A DNA stretch of 64,000 nt from positions 62,001 to 126,000 of the forward strand of contig JAUQXA010000032.1 of the NCBI GenBank assembly GCA_030834895.1, read 5' to 3'. Shown one piece after another: positions 48,418 through 56,906 of the stretch (positions are counted from its first letter, which is position 1; every line of letters starts with the position of its first letter). The notes under the pieces were generated by a model. That model saw nothing but the letters and a program-made list of their open reading frames with translations, had not been told where the DNA came from and did not search any database. The stretch is from Anaerolineales bacterium. GTDB taxonomy: Bacteria > Chloroflexota > Anaerolineae > Anaerolineales > Villigracilaceae. The translations under genes and the position numbers were made by a program.

Positions 48418-49767
48418 ATGACCTATATCCCGATCTCTCCCAACGAACGGGATGCGATGCTCAAGGAAGTCGGCGTCAAGACTCTCGACGATCTCTTCGA
48501 CGCCGTCCCCAAGAAACATCGCTTCCCCGAGCTTGACCTGCCCCCCGCGCTGACCGAAATGGAAGCCGCCGCCCATCTCGCGGACATGGCGTCCAGCAAC
48601 GAAAGCGTGCGCGAGCATCTCATCTCCTTCCTCGGCGCGGGCGCGTACAACCACTACACCCCCGCCGTCGTGGATCACATCCTGCGGCGCGGTGAGTTTT
48701 ACACCGCCTACACTCCCTACCAGCCCGAAATTTCGCAGGGAACCTTGCAGGCGATTTTTGAATATCAGTCGCTGATGACCCAGCTCACGGGCATGGACGT
48801 TTCCAATGCGTCGCACTACGATGGCGCAACCGCTGCCGCCGAAGCCGTGAACTTGGCGTATGCCCAATTCCGCGGCAAGCGCAAGAAGATCGTCGTCTCA
48901 CCCAGTTTGCATCCGCAGTACCGCGAAGTCATCCGCACCTACACTCAGGGCTTGGGCGTGGAAATCACGGGCGATGGCGAAGCCGCCGACCTCGAAGCAG
49001 GTCCCGAAGCGCTGACCTCGCAAGTGGACGCCAATACCATGCTGGTCATCGTCCAGTATCCCGATTTCTTCGGACGCATCTACGACTACACCAAACTCAT
49101 CGAAGATGCCCACGCCAAAGGCGCGCTCGTTTGTATCGTTGCCAACCCGACTGCGTTGATCATGCTCAAGACTCCCGCCTCGATGGGCGCGGACGTGGTC
49201 GTCGGCGAAGCGCAACCCTTCGGCATTCCGCTCTGGTTTGGCGGACCCTATCTCGGCTTCTTCACTACCAAGAAATCCTACGTCCACAAGATGGCTGGAC
49301 GGCTCGTCGGCGAGACCACCGACAATCGCGGACAACGCTCCTACGTCCTCACCCTGACCGCCCGCGAACAGCACATCAAACGCGAACGCGCCACGTCCAA
49401 CATTTGCAGTAATCAAGGTCTGCTGGCGCTGGCTTCGGCGGTTTACATGTCCACGCTTGGAAAGACAGGCTTGCAGCAGGTCGCCAACCTGTGCTATCAA
49501 AAGGCGCACTACGCCGCCGCCGAATTGAGCAAGATCGACGGCTTCGGTCTGTGCTTCAACGATACGTTCTTCCATGAGTTTGTGTTGTGCTGTCCGCGCC
49601 CCGCGAGCGAAGTCAACGAGTACCTGCTCGAAAATGGCATCCTCGGCGGCTACGACTTGGGACAGGATTATCCGTCGCTGGCGAATCACCTGCTGGTCGC
49701 TGTCACCGAGATGAACAGCCGCGAAGAAATTGATACCCTCGTGGAAGTTCTAAAGGAGATGGAATGA
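48418..49767 (+). CDS. gcvPA: Glycine dehydrogenase (decarboxylating) subunit 1
   Basis: This 449-residue protein is the N-terminal half of a split P protein. Typical segments are FLGAGAYNHYTPAVVDHILR, YTAYTPYQPEISQGTLQAIF and NASHYDGATAAAEA. Together with subunit 2 it decarboxylates glycine and passes the aminomethyl group to lipoyl-H protein. The stop overlaps the start of gcvPB (ATGA), as is usual for the two-subunit form. Confidence 0.95.
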   Translation: MTYIPISPNERDAMLKEVGVKTLDDLFDAVPKKHRFPELDLPPALTEMEAAAHLADMASSNESVREHLISFLGAGAYNHYTPAVVDHILRRGEFYTAYTPYQPEISQGTLQAIFEYQSLMTQLTGMDVSNASHYDGATAAAEAVNLAYAQFRGKRKKIVVSPSLHPQYREVIRTYTQGLGVEITGDGEAADLEAGPEALTSQVDANTMLVIVQYPDFFGRIYDYTKLIEDAHAKGALVCIVANPTALIMLKTPASMGADVVVGEAQPFGIPLWFGGPYLGFFTTKKSYVHKMAGRLVGETTDNRGQRSYVLTLTAREQHIKRERATSNICSNQGLLALASAVYMSTLGKTGLQQVANLCYQKAHYAAAELSKIDGFGLCFNDTFFHEFVLCCPRPASEVNEYLLENGILGGYDLGQDYPSLANHLLVAVTEMNSREEIDTLVEVLKEME

Positions 49768-51254
49768 TGGCTACGATAGTCGAACCCACCATCTTTGAAC
49801 TTTCTTCCCCTGGGCGGACAGGCGTGACCATGCCCCCGCCTGACGTCCCGACAGTTGATCTGCCTTCCAAAGATTTGCTTCGCTCGGAGCTTCCCCTGCC
49901 CGAACTCGCCGAAGTGGACGTTGTGCGCCACTACACGCGCCTGAGCAAATTCAACTACAGCGTGGACGACGGCTTCTATCCTTTGGGTTCCTGCACGATG
50001 AAATACAACCCGAAGATCAACGAAGACACCTGCCGCCTGCCTGGCTATCTTTTCACCCATCCGCTCCAGCCGATTGAAACCGTGCAAGGCAATCTGGTTT
50101 TGATGTACGAGTTGCAGGAATGGTTGAAAGAAATCAGCGGCTTTGCGGGCGTGACTTTGCAGCCTGCCGCTGGCGCGCACGGCGAATTTACGGGCGTGTT
50201 GATGATGGCGGCGTATCACAAACAACGCGGCGACACCAAGCGCACCAAGATGTTGATCCCCGACGCGGCGCACGGCACGAACCCCGCCTCGGCTGGCATG
50301 TTGGGGATGAGCGTCGTCAGCATCCCATCGGACGAGCGCGGCAACGTTGACCTCAAAGCGCTCGAAGCCGCCTGCGACGACACCGTTGTCGGCATGATGC
50401 TGACCAACCCCAACACCCTCGGCATGTTCGATGAACACATCGAGCAGGTGGTGAAACTGGTTAAGGGCTGTGGCGGCTTGATGTACGGCGACGGCGCCAA
50501 CTTGAACGCCCTGCTCGGCATTGTCCGCCCTGGCGACCTCGGCTTCGACGTGATGCACTTCAACCTGCACAAGACCTTCTCCGTCCCTCACGGCGGCGGC
50601 GGACCTGGCTCCGGTCCCGTCGGTGTCAGCGAACGGCTGCTGGACTTCCTCCCCAGCCCACTGGTCGGCATCGTCGAGGAAGGCGATGACGACATCGAGC
50701 CGCTCTACGGCTTCGTCACGCCCAAGCATTCCATCGGACGCATGAAAGCCTTCCACGGTCACTTCGGTGGCGGGCTTGTCCGCGCCTACACCTACATCGC
50801 CATGCACGGACCCGACGGCTTGAAGGACATCGCCCAGTACGCGGTGCTCAACGCCAACTACCTGCAAGCAAAACTGCGCGGGATCTACACCATCCCGTTC
50901 GACCGCATCTGTATGCACGAATTCGTAGCGGAAGGACGCTTCGAGGGCAGTGATGTCCGCGCTTTGGATATCGCCAAGCGGCTGATGGATTACAAGTTCC
51001 ACCCGCCGACGAACTACTTCCCGCTGATTGTCCACGAAGCCTTGATGATCGAACCCACCGAAACCGAAAACAAGGACACGCTGGATCGCTTCGCCGATGC
51101 CCTGATCAAGATCGCGGAAGAAGCAAAGACGCAACCTGACTTGCTCCACAACGCGCCGCACACCACTCCTTTCGGAAGAATGGACGAAGTGAAAGCCGCA
51201 AGAGAATTAGTGTTGTGTTGTTGGCTGCCGGAAGGATATGATAGTGAGAAGTAA
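49764..51254 (+). CDS. gcvPB: Glycine dehydrogenase (decarboxylating) subunit 2
   Basis: This 496-residue protein is the C-terminal half of the split P protein and holds the pyridoxal-phosphate Lys in FDVMHFNLHKTFSVPHGGGG. Other family segments are YPLGSCTMKYNPKINE and AAGAHGEFTGVLMM. The unit gcvH-gcvPA-gcvPB lacks gcvT and lpd here; they must be elsewhere in the genome. A family B palindrome and a terminator follow. Confidence 0.95.
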   Translation: MMATIVEPTIFELSSPGRTGVTMPPPDVPTVDLPSKDLLRSELPLPELAEVDVVRHYTRLSKFNYSVDDGFYPLGSCTMKYNPKINEDTCRLPGYLFTHPLQPIETVQGNLVLMYELQEWLKEISGFAGVTLQPAAGAHGEFTGVLMMAAYHKQRGDTKRTKMLIPDAAHGTNPASAGMLGMSVVSIPSDERGNVDLKALEAACDDTVVGMMLTNPNTLGMFDEHIEQVVKLVKGCGGLMYGDGANLNALLGIVRPGDLGFDVMHFNLHKTFSVPHGGGGPGSGPVGVSERLLDFLPSPLVGIVEEGDDDIEPLYGFVTPKHSIGRMKAFHGHFGGGLVRAYTYIAMHGPDGLKDIAQYAVLNANYLQAKLRGIYTIPFDRICMHEFVAEGRFEGSDVRALDIAKRLMDYKFHPPTNYFPLIVHEALMIEPTETENKDTLDRFADALIKIAEEAKTQPDLLHNAPHTTPFGRMDEVKAARELVLCCWLPEGYDSEK

Positions 51255-51271
51255 AAAGCATGAAGTTGCCC

Positions 51272-51302
51272 GCTCAATCGGGGGCTAAGCCCCCGATTGA
51301 GC
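51272..51302. repeat. Perfect 31-nt palindrome, family B, after gcvPB
   Basis: GCTCAATCGGGGGCT (51272-51286) and AGCCCCCGATTGAGC (51288-51302) are exact complements around a single A. A degenerate copy precedes the MTHFR fusion gene at 23914-23944. Confidence 0.92.
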
Positions 51303-51315
51303 AAATGCAGGTTAC

Positions 51316-51353
51316 AAAAAAGCCTCGGAGATTCAAGTCTCTGAAGCTTTTTT
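51316..51353 (+). terminator. Intrinsic terminator of the gcv unit
   Basis: AAAAAAGCCTCGGAGA pairs with TCTCTGAAGCTTTTTT (allowing G-U and one mismatch) around TTCAAG, ending in a run of T. Confidence 0.85.
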
Positions 51354-51418
51354 AGTCGTTGCATCTGGGAGTACAATCAGGAAGATATTGATTCACTCTT
51401 CCATCGAAAGGATATAAC

Positions 51419-52000
51419 ATGACCGAGCAGGCATTACAAAGATTACTCGAAGGAAATCGTCGTTTTGTCGAAAACAAGTCCCAACTTGACGGGTCGGAGA
51501 AACGCCGCAGAGAGATTGCCACAGGACAGCATCCCTTTGCGACGATTTTAGGCTGTGTTGACTCACGTGTCCCACCGGAGTTGATCTTCGACCAGGGGCT
51601 TGGAGAGTTATTCGTTATCCGCACGGCTGGCGAAGTGCTGGATCAGGCGGTTTTGGGCAGTATTGAATTTGGCGTGGAGGAATTGAAAATCCCCCTGCTC
51701 ATGGTTTTGGGTCACAAGAACTGCGGAGCGATCAAAGCCACAAGGGAGATTTTGCACAGTCACGCGAAAGCCGAAGCAGATATCGAATACCTTGTGCAGG
51801 AATTGACTCTGGCGGTCGAGATCGGCGATGAGGAGAAAGAGAATCCAATCGATCGGGCTGTCCGCGCACAGGTTTGTCATGTGGTGGAAAGATTGAAGCA
51901 GGCACCCATCCTGAAAACGGCAGTCCAGCACGGGGAGTTGAAGATTGTCGGCGCTTACTACAACCTTGATTCTGGTCTGGTCGAGATGGTCATCGAGTAA
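51419..52000 (+). CDS. Beta-class carbonic anhydrase
   Basis: This 193-residue protein has the zinc ligands of beta-carbonic anhydrase: CVDSRVPPE (Cys and Asp-Arg pair) and VLGHKNCGAI (His and Cys). It interconverts carbon dioxide and bicarbonate. AAGGATATAAC precedes the ATG. The next gene follows by 13 bp, so the two are probably co-transcribed. Confidence 0.93.
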   Translation: MTEQALQRLLEGNRRFVENKSQLDGSEKRRREIATGQHPFATILGCVDSRVPPELIFDQGLGELFVIRTAGEVLDQAVLGSIEFGVEELKIPLLMVLGHKNCGAIKATREILHSHAKAEADIEYLVQELTLAVEIGDEEKENPIDRAVRAQVCHVVERLKQAPILKTAVQHGELKIVGAYYNLDSGLVEMVIE

Positions 52001-52013
52001 ACAAGGAGAGACA

Positions 52014-52454
52014 ATGTCAGATAAAAGCAGCAAGGCGGTGGAAAAATTCATGGGCGGATACAACTGCGCCCAGTCGGTGATTTATCCATTCTGTGAAGAT
52101 AATGGCATCTCGGAGGATATGGCTTTGAAGGTTTCCTGCGGATTGGGCGGCGGCATGGGACGAAGCCAGGAAGTTTGCGGCGCTGTCACAGGCGGAATCC
52201 TCGTCCTGGGACTGCGACATGGCAGGGGCGTCAACGATGAGGCATCCGCGACCACAGTTACCTATCAAAAGACTCGCGAACTCATGAGCCGTTTTGCGGA
52301 AAGGAACGGAAGTTACATTTGCCGCGAACTGCTCGACGATTGCGACCTGACCACCGAAGCGGGCCAACAGGAATTCAAGGATAGGGACATGAAGAACAGA
52401 ATCTGCAAGGTCTGTGTCGAAAGCGCGGTGGAGATTCTCGAAGAGCTCAAATAA
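52014..52454 (+). CDS. C_GCAxxG_C_C family protein
   Basis: This 146-residue protein matches the family named for its conserved Cys pattern: GGYNCAQSVIYPFCED, SCGLGGGMGRSQEVCGAVTG, then ICRELLDDCDL and RICKVCVESAVEIL. Members are predicted redox-active or metal-binding proteins, function unproven. ATG at 52014 with AAGGAGAG upstream is chosen over a frame back to 51945 that would overlap the carbonic anhydrase gene. Confidence 0.88.
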   Translation: MSDKSSKAVEKFMGGYNCAQSVIYPFCEDNGISEDMALKVSCGLGGGMGRSQEVCGAVTGGILVLGLRHGRGVNDEASATTVTYQKTRELMSRFAERNGSYICRELLDDCDLTTEAGQQEFKDRDMKNRICKVCVESAVEILEELK

Positions 52455-52483
52455 CCGCACATAATGTGGATGGAAGTGCGACG

Positions 52484-52744
52484 ATGGAACTGTCGCAAAT
52501 ATTCGGCTGGATGGGAACCGTCATTGGAACATTCATCGGCATCCCTCAACTTATCAAGACGATCAGGACGAAGAAGACCGGCGACCTGTCCGCCACGACA
52601 TTCGTCCTGATTGTAATCACCTGCTCCTGCCTGCTGGCGCGCGCCATCGCCATCAGGGAAGCGGCTTTTATTTTCTACTACATCCTCCTGATCCTCATCA
52701 ATTCGACACAGATTTTCCTGATCTGGAAATACAGGGAACAATGA
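52484..52744 (+). CDS. SemiSWEET / PQ-loop family sugar transporter
   Basis: This 86-residue protein has three transmembrane helices and the PQ motif in GIPQLIKTIRTKKTGDLS, the layout of bacterial SemiSWEETs, which dimerise to move sugars down their gradient. ATG at 52484 gives the usual family length; a GTG at 52466 would add six residues. It lies 29 bp after the C_GCAxxG_C_C gene on the same strand. Confidence 0.85.
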   Translation: MELSQIFGWMGTVIGTFIGIPQLIKTIRTKKTGDLSATTFVLIVITCSCLLARAIAIREAAFIFYYILLILINSTQIFLIWKYREQ

Positions 52745-52784
52745 ACGCTGTTCACATATCCTTCCGAGCGTTGTCAAAAAGAAA

Positions 52785-52816
52785 TTCGCTCACGAAAATT
52801 TGATTTCGTGAGCGAA
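52785..52816. terminator. Bidirectional terminator between convergent genes
   Basis: TTCGCTCACGAAA (52785-52797) and TTTCGTGAGCGAA (52804-52816) form a perfect 13-bp stem. Runs of A before it and T nearby suit both directions. Confidence 0.8.
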
Positions 52817-52838
52817 CCATGTATATTTGAAAAGAAAT

Positions 52839-53594
52839 CTATTTGGCGGTCCAGAGCATCATATCTGTCGCTTCGCAGCGGGTCCCATAATCCTTATTTG
52901 TCCCGGAAAGAAGAGAAAGCCCATACCCACCTGCTGCTGTTTGATCCACCGAGAGCGTATACAGTGTTGGCTCACCATCCACTATTACACGTGCCTTCTG
53001 GTCACTAACGGCAAGGACAAATTCAGCTTTTGCGGGATTGTCAAACTTATAAGCGCCAGGACCACTTGTCTTGCCAACGTTATACAAATTTGAGCCCCTC
53101 TTTAGCATAAAGAGGACGCGCGCATTGGTCAAAAAAACGACATAATAATCGCCATTTTCCTGCAGACCAAAGACCACTCCACAGCCTGATTCATCCGGAT
53201 TTGAAGTGGATGTAGACCAATCGAACGTAGCCTTAAGGACAAACTCGGAATTGGCCGTACCATAGTCCCACCATTGGAACCAGTTGATTTGGGCCCACTC
53301 TTCTTTGAATGGCTCAAGCTCGGTGATTTTGCCGGAGGTTGTGGAAATATATCCGTCATTCTTGCTTTTTTCAAGCAGCGTTGCAAAATCATCATATTTC
53401 TGCGTTGCTGCAATGTCTGGGGTCGCCGACGGTTTGGGCGTGGCCGTCGGTTTGGGTGTCTTGGTCGGTGTGGCCGGGACAGGTGTCACGGTTGCCGTTT
53501 CGGTAGGCGCGCTGACGGCCGCCGGGCTGCACGCAGCCACCAGATTAAAGAGCAATGCAAAAATTACAAGCGGGAACAGTTTTCGATATTTCAT
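52839..53594 (-). CDS. Lipoprotein with Thr/Pro linker and beta-rich C-terminal domain
   Basis: This 251-residue protein has a lipobox VAAC (Cys22), a Thr/Pro linker (about 30-60, TPTKTPKPTATPKPSA), and a C-terminal domain (about 80-251) of likely beta-sandwich type (FVLKATFDWSTSTSNPDESG and GPGAYKFDNPAKAEFVLAVS). The pattern resembles carbohydrate-binding or concanavalin-like domains, but no specific family is certain. ATG at 53594 with AGGAG upstream is chosen; the longer frame from 53738 would add residues before the signal peptide. Confidence 0.75.
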   Translation of the reverse strand: MKYRKLFPLVIFALLFNLVAACSPAAVSAPTETATVTPVPATPTKTPKPTATPKPSATPDIAATQKYDDFATLLEKSKNDGYISTTSGKITELEPFKEEWAQINWFQWWDYGTANSEFVLKATFDWSTSTSNPDESGCGVVFGLQENGDYYVVFLTNARVLFMLKRGSNLYNVGKTSGPGAYKFDNPAKAEFVLAVSDQKARVIVDGEPTLYTLSVDQTAAGGYGLSLLSGTNKDYGTRCEATDMMLWTAK

Positions 53595-53832
53595 TTTAAG
53601 TCTCCTGTTGTTCGAGGGAAGCCGCCATTTGGCTCCCCCTGGGGATGAAATTACATCTCTACTGTAAAATATTATAGGGCTTTTCTGCATGGCAACCCAA
53701 TACCATTCGTCATATACTTTATGGGCGAAAGTACCCATTTGGAATTGCGATGAAAAAAAGAATGAAAGTCAATTAAAACTGCTTTGCCCCCTTGATGCTC
53801 GGGGTTATAATGGCGGATATACGCCGGTAAAG

Positions 53833-54207
53833 ATGAGTACCTGCACCAAAAGTGCTGGACCAAAAAAAGGATTCGAGAAAAGCCAAATGCCCACCATCAC
53901 ATCCAATCACAAGGACTTGTTCCGCACCCCCGACACGGACGATAAGCTGAATCTCTTCCGTGGACTGCTGAATGCCAACGAGTTGAATGTCACCCTGTCA
54001 TTGGCTTTATTGAAGATCATCCATGGGGAATTGAAAAGTAATGACTATTCTGACCGTTTAGTCTACAAGCGATACGCCGAGTCGATCGAGTCCCTGCGGT
54101 ACCACATGCTGGACACGCTGCAATTGGTGGTGGCGACGTGGAAGAATCAGCAGTCAAAGTCCACAACCCCGCCGGAGTGGTTTCACGATACCGAGCCGAA
54201 GGGGTAG
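53833..54207 (+). CDS. Small helical protein of unknown function
   Basis: This protein is 124 residues if read from the ATG at 53833; another ATG at 53887 (MPTITSNHKD) is also possible and a frame from 53689 is open but unlikely to be all coding. Residues about 45-115 predict helices (LFRGLLNANELNVTLSLALL). A TATAAT at 53806-53811 lies upstream of 53833, favouring that start. No family recognised. It ends 6 bp before the RidA-like gene, so the two are likely one unit. Confidence 0.55.
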   Translation: MSTCTKSAGPKKGFEKSQMPTITSNHKDLFRTPDTDDKLNLFRGLLNANELNVTLSLALLKIIHGELKSNDYSDRLVYKRYAESIESLRYHMLDTLQLVVATWKNQQSKSTTPPEWFHDTEPKG

Positions 54208-54213
54208 TCAGGC

Positions 54214-54597
54214 ATGAAACAGTTTCGTAACCCTGAAACCATTCATAAGCCATTGGGTGGATATGCGCACCAGGTCGAGATCACCGGCGAGCGGATGCTC
54301 ATCATTTCGGGACAGGTCGGCATGAGACCCGACGGGACCATCCCCGAAGACCCCATCGAACAACTGGACCTCGCCTTCGAGAACATCTTCCGCAACCTGC
54401 GAGCGGCGAACATGCAGGTGACGGACCTGGTCAAGCTGACAACCTACCTCGTCGGCGAGTGGGACACGGACAAACGCCGCGCGCTGGTCGCATCCAAACT
54501 GGCGGGTCACCAGCCCGCAATGACCTTGATGTACGCGGCGGCACTGGCAAGTCCCGCCATCAAGGTGGAGATCGATGCGTGGGCAAGTTGTAAATGA
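54214..54597 (+). CDS. RidA-family protein lacking the usual active-site Arg
   Basis: This 127-residue protein has the YjgF/YER057c/UK114 fold: ISGQVGMRPDGTI, LDLAFENIFRNLRAANMQVT and KVEIDAWA. RidA proteins hydrolyse reactive enamine/imine intermediates; the Arg used for this in classical RidA is replaced here (PAMTLMY where PARS-like is expected), so the activity is doubtful and it may belong to another Rid subgroup. Confidence 0.8.
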   Translation: MKQFRNPETIHKPLGGYAHQVEITGERMLIISGQVGMRPDGTIPEDPIEQLDLAFENIFRNLRAANMQVTDLVKLTTYLVGEWDTDKRRALVASKLAGHQPAMTLMYAAALASPAIKVEIDAWASCK

Positions 54598-54618
54598 TGG
54601 GAAAATCCCAGACAAAAA

Positions 54619-54984
54619 ATGAGAGAAGTGATTAAGGCGCTGGTATTGCTGGTTGAAGAAGACCAAATAGACCCTGTCTTCGAGAACGCCGATAAACAGT
54701 TTGGCAGTGAATGGTTTCGGATATTCTGCAATGAGATTCTAGACTGGTTAAGAAGTGAACTTTTCGTTCCGCGGAAAAAGCCAATAAGGTTTCCAAACAA
54801 TCCACAATGGTTTGCTGATTTTTCCCTGTTTATTCAAAACACAGATAAGTTGAACGAGTTGTTTTATTGCAAAAATTACTCGCTTGATTTTCGAGAAGAA
54901 ATACCATATGAAGAGCAATTTAAGATTCATAAATATGTTGCTGAAAATTACAAGCCAAGATTCTTCTGGGACTATGAGCATTAG
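54619..54984 (+). CDS. Small hypothetical protein
   Basis: This 121-residue soluble protein starts MREVIKALVLLVEED and contains WFRIFCNEILDWLRSEL and FIQNTDKLNELFYCKNYSL. It is richer in A+T and aromatic residues than its neighbours. No family recognised. It follows the RidA-like gene by 21 bp. The 165 bp to the tpiA stop hold nothing I can name. Confidence 0.5.
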   Translation: MREVIKALVLLVEEDQIDPVFENADKQFGSEWFRIFCNEILDWLRSELFVPRKKPIRFPNNPQWFADFSLFIQNTDKLNELFYCKNYSLDFREEIPYEEQFKIHKYVAENYKPRFFWDYEH

Positions 54985-55149
54985 TTGATTTTGGATTTGT
55001 AACAAGGCAAAAGGAACATCCCTGAAATACTCGACCCCTCGCCTACGGACCCACTCCCGAAGCGTTCAAGCCTGTGCTGTAGAAAGAAACGCCAGTATTT
55101 CCTTGTGGGACAAAATAAAAGATTAACCACCCAACTGCTATTCCAAAAC

Positions 55150-55917
55150 TTAACCCTGTGCCGCCTCGCAAATCCCAATGAAGGTGCGGGCATCCAGGCT
55201 GGCTCCCCCGACCAAGGCACCGTCAATTTCGGGTTGGGCAAAAAATTCCTTCGCATTGCCAGAGTTGACCGAACCGCCGTACAGGACGCGCACTCTTTGC
55301 GCCAAGTCATCACCGAACATGCCCGCAATCGTTGGGCGGATTACGTTGCGGATGAGGGTGTTGACCCCGTCGGCTGTGGCGGCGCGACCCGTGCCAATTG
55401 CCCAGACCGGTTCGTAGGCAATCACCACCGGGTCGGAACCAGCCAACAGGTCCGCGCCCAGAAGCGCCTCGCGCACCTGCCGCGAGACCACGCCGGCGGC
55501 TCTTCCCGCTTCGTTCTCCTCCAGGGTCTCCCCAACACAAATTACAGGGGTCAAATGATGCGCAAGAGCAGCCCGCACCTTGCGGTTGACCTGTTCATTG
55601 GTCTCGCCAAAATACGCCCGCCGCTCGGAATGACCGAGGATGATGTACTGGCAAAACTCCGCCAGCATGGATGGGGAAATCTCACCGGTGTAGGCGCCCT
55701 TCTCCTCCCAATACATATTCTGCGCGCCCAGACGAATATCGGTATCCTTTATTAATCGCGAAACCGCCATCAAGGCGGTGAAGGGAGGGCAAAGCAGTTT
55801 CTCCACCCCCTGAATGTTTCGCAGACCGGGCATCAAATCAGCAACGAGTTTATACGCCTCCGTGGCGGTCTTGTTCAGTTTCCAATTTCCGGCAACCAGT
55901 GGAACGCGCATGGCCAT
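55150..55917 (-). CDS. tpiA: Triosephosphate isomerase
   Basis: This 255-residue TIM barrel has VAGNWKLNKT, the catalytic His in ILGHSERRAYFGE, the catalytic Glu in VIAYEPVWAIGTG and the phosphate-binding VLYGGSVNSGN. It interconverts glyceraldehyde-3-phosphate and dihydroxyacetone phosphate. It starts 2 bp after the last BMC-P gene, so it is the final gene of the microcompartment operon, and it could return the glyceraldehyde-3-phosphate made by DeoC to glycolysis. It carries no obvious encapsulation peptide and probably works outside the shell. Confidence 0.95.
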   Translation of the reverse strand: MAMRVPLVAGNWKLNKTATEAYKLVADLMPGLRNIQGVEKLLCPPFTALMAVSRLIKDTDIRLGAQNMYWEEKGAYTGEISPSMLAEFCQYIILGHSERRAYFGETNEQVNRKVRAALAHHLTPVICVGETLEENEAGRAAGVVSRQVREALLGADLLAGSDPVVIAYEPVWAIGTGRAATADGVNTLIRNVIRPTIAGMFGDDLAQRVRVLYGGSVNSGNAKEFFAQPEIDGALVGGASLDARTFIGICEAAQG

Positions 55918-55919
55918 TC

Positions 55920-56192
55920 TCAGGACTCAACGTACAGCGAATCGACGATGCCCACGATCAGCGAAATAATACAGCCGTCCGGCAGGTTCAGGGCGGCGCG
56001 CGCGCCATTCCCGTCGCGGTTGATAAGCACGGTATCGCCTATGCCCGCGTGAGTGTTGTCCACGGCGATGAAATCCCCGTCGGCGGGGTCGCCGTCCATC
56101 GTCAAGGGTTGGACGACCAGCAGCCGCCGTCCCTTGTAGTGCGGATGGCTGATGGTGGTGACAACGGTTCCAGTGACTTTGGCGAGAATCAT
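55920..56192 (-). CDS. BMC-P (EutN/CcmL) vertex protein, copy 4
   Basis: This 90-residue protein has the BMC-P beta-barrel pattern starting MILAKVTGTVVTTISHP, with KGRRLLVVQPLT and CIISLIVGIVDSLYVE. BMC-P pentamers cap the vertices of the icosahedral shell. The shortest of the four copies. It starts 1 bp after the previous BMC-P gene and is followed by tpiA. Confidence 0.9.
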   Translation of the reverse strand: MILAKVTGTVVTTISHPHYKGRRLLVVQPLTMDGDPADGDFIAVDNTHAGIGDTVLINRDGNGARAALNLPDGCIISLIVGIVDSLYVES

Positions 56193-56193
56193 G

Positions 56194-56514
56194 TTAGGTG
56201 TACTTGTTCGTGCCCTGTTTCAAGGTGAAATCGAATTCGCCGTCCTGGCGGACGTCCAGTTGGTCCACGACGCCGACCAGCGCCAAATCCACGGGGACGA
56301 AGTTGTGCTCGCGCAATGCCAGGGCGGCTTCGCGCGAACGCACCATCACGCACAGGTCGCCGGGACCAGCCATGACCACGTCCACCGCCACCTGCATCGG
56401 TCCGACCGGTTTCAGGTGTTTATCCAGCGGCTGCACGACCAGAAACTTCATCCCTTTCGTATCGGGATATTTGATCGAGCAGACCGCCGTTCCGCGCACA
56501 CGTCCAAGAAGCAT
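56194..56514 (-). CDS. BMC-P (EutN/CcmL) vertex protein, copy 3
   Basis: This 106-residue BMC-P protein starts MLLGRVRGTAVCSIKYPDTK and has GMKFLVVQPLDKHLKPVGPM and LALVGVVDQLDVRQDG. It is slightly longer than the usual ~90-95 residues because of a C-terminal tail (EFDFTLKQGTNKYT). It follows the unrecognised 124-residue protein by 8 bp. Confidence 0.9.
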   Translation of the reverse strand: MLLGRVRGTAVCSIKYPDTKGMKFLVVQPLDKHLKPVGPMQVAVDVVMAGPGDLCVMVRSREAALALREHNFVPVDLALVGVVDQLDVRQDGEFDFTLKQGTNKYT

Positions 56515-56522
56515 GGGAATTC

Positions 56523-56897
56523 CTATTTGGTACTGATGCTGCCAAGCACTCTTCGGACGATCACATCGAGGAGCTTCGGGTCAACCGAATCGCCCAGACG
56601 GGCAAGCGACGCCTTGTAGACGCGCTGGTGCAGATCGTCGCCGCTGGGAGCGGAAGCCGTGGCAACTGTCCCGACCGGGGAAGCCGCCTTGCTGGAATCC
56701 GCCACCGGTTTGGCAATGTATGGGCGGACGGGAGCCGCCGGCGGTTGATCCTCCGCCCGCAAAAGTTCCAGACCCAGCTTGCGGGCTTTTTCGTACGCCA
56801 GATCGGTCAGCACCACATCATCGTCCACGATCAGCGATTTGACTCCCTTTTTGAGGAGGTCTTCGATATCGCGTTCCATGTAAAAGGTCTTCGGCAT
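56523..56897 (-). CDS. Unrecognised BMC-operon protein with amphipathic ends
   Basis: This 124-residue protein has an N-terminal globular part (about 1-50, RDIEDLLKKGVKSLIVDDDV) reminiscent of the start of EutQ-like proteins, a Pro/Ala/Ser-rich middle (about 52-90) and a C-terminal amphipathic helix (DPKLLDVIVRRVLGSI) of the encapsulation-peptide type. I do not recognise a named family. The combination fits a scaffold or adaptor that links shell and core, which is inference. Confidence 0.65.
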   Translation of the reverse strand: MPKTFYMERDIEDLLKKGVKSLIVDDDVVLTDLAYEKARKLGLELLRAEDQPPAAPVRPYIAKPVADSSKAASPVGTVATASAPSGDDLHQRVYKASLARLGDSVDPKLLDVIVRRVLGSISTK

Positions 56898-56906
56898 GGA
56901 TTCCTC

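Noticed and set aside
49686..51161. Long open frame on the minus strand (491 codons)
   Set aside because: It lies fully antisense to gcvPB, and its His/Val/Gln-rich composition reflects codon bias of gcvPB on the other strand.
53284..53667. Open frames opposite the 52839-53594 lipoprotein
   Set aside because: They are the antisense of its Thr/Pro-rich linker, giving low-complexity Gly/Arg/Val peptides.
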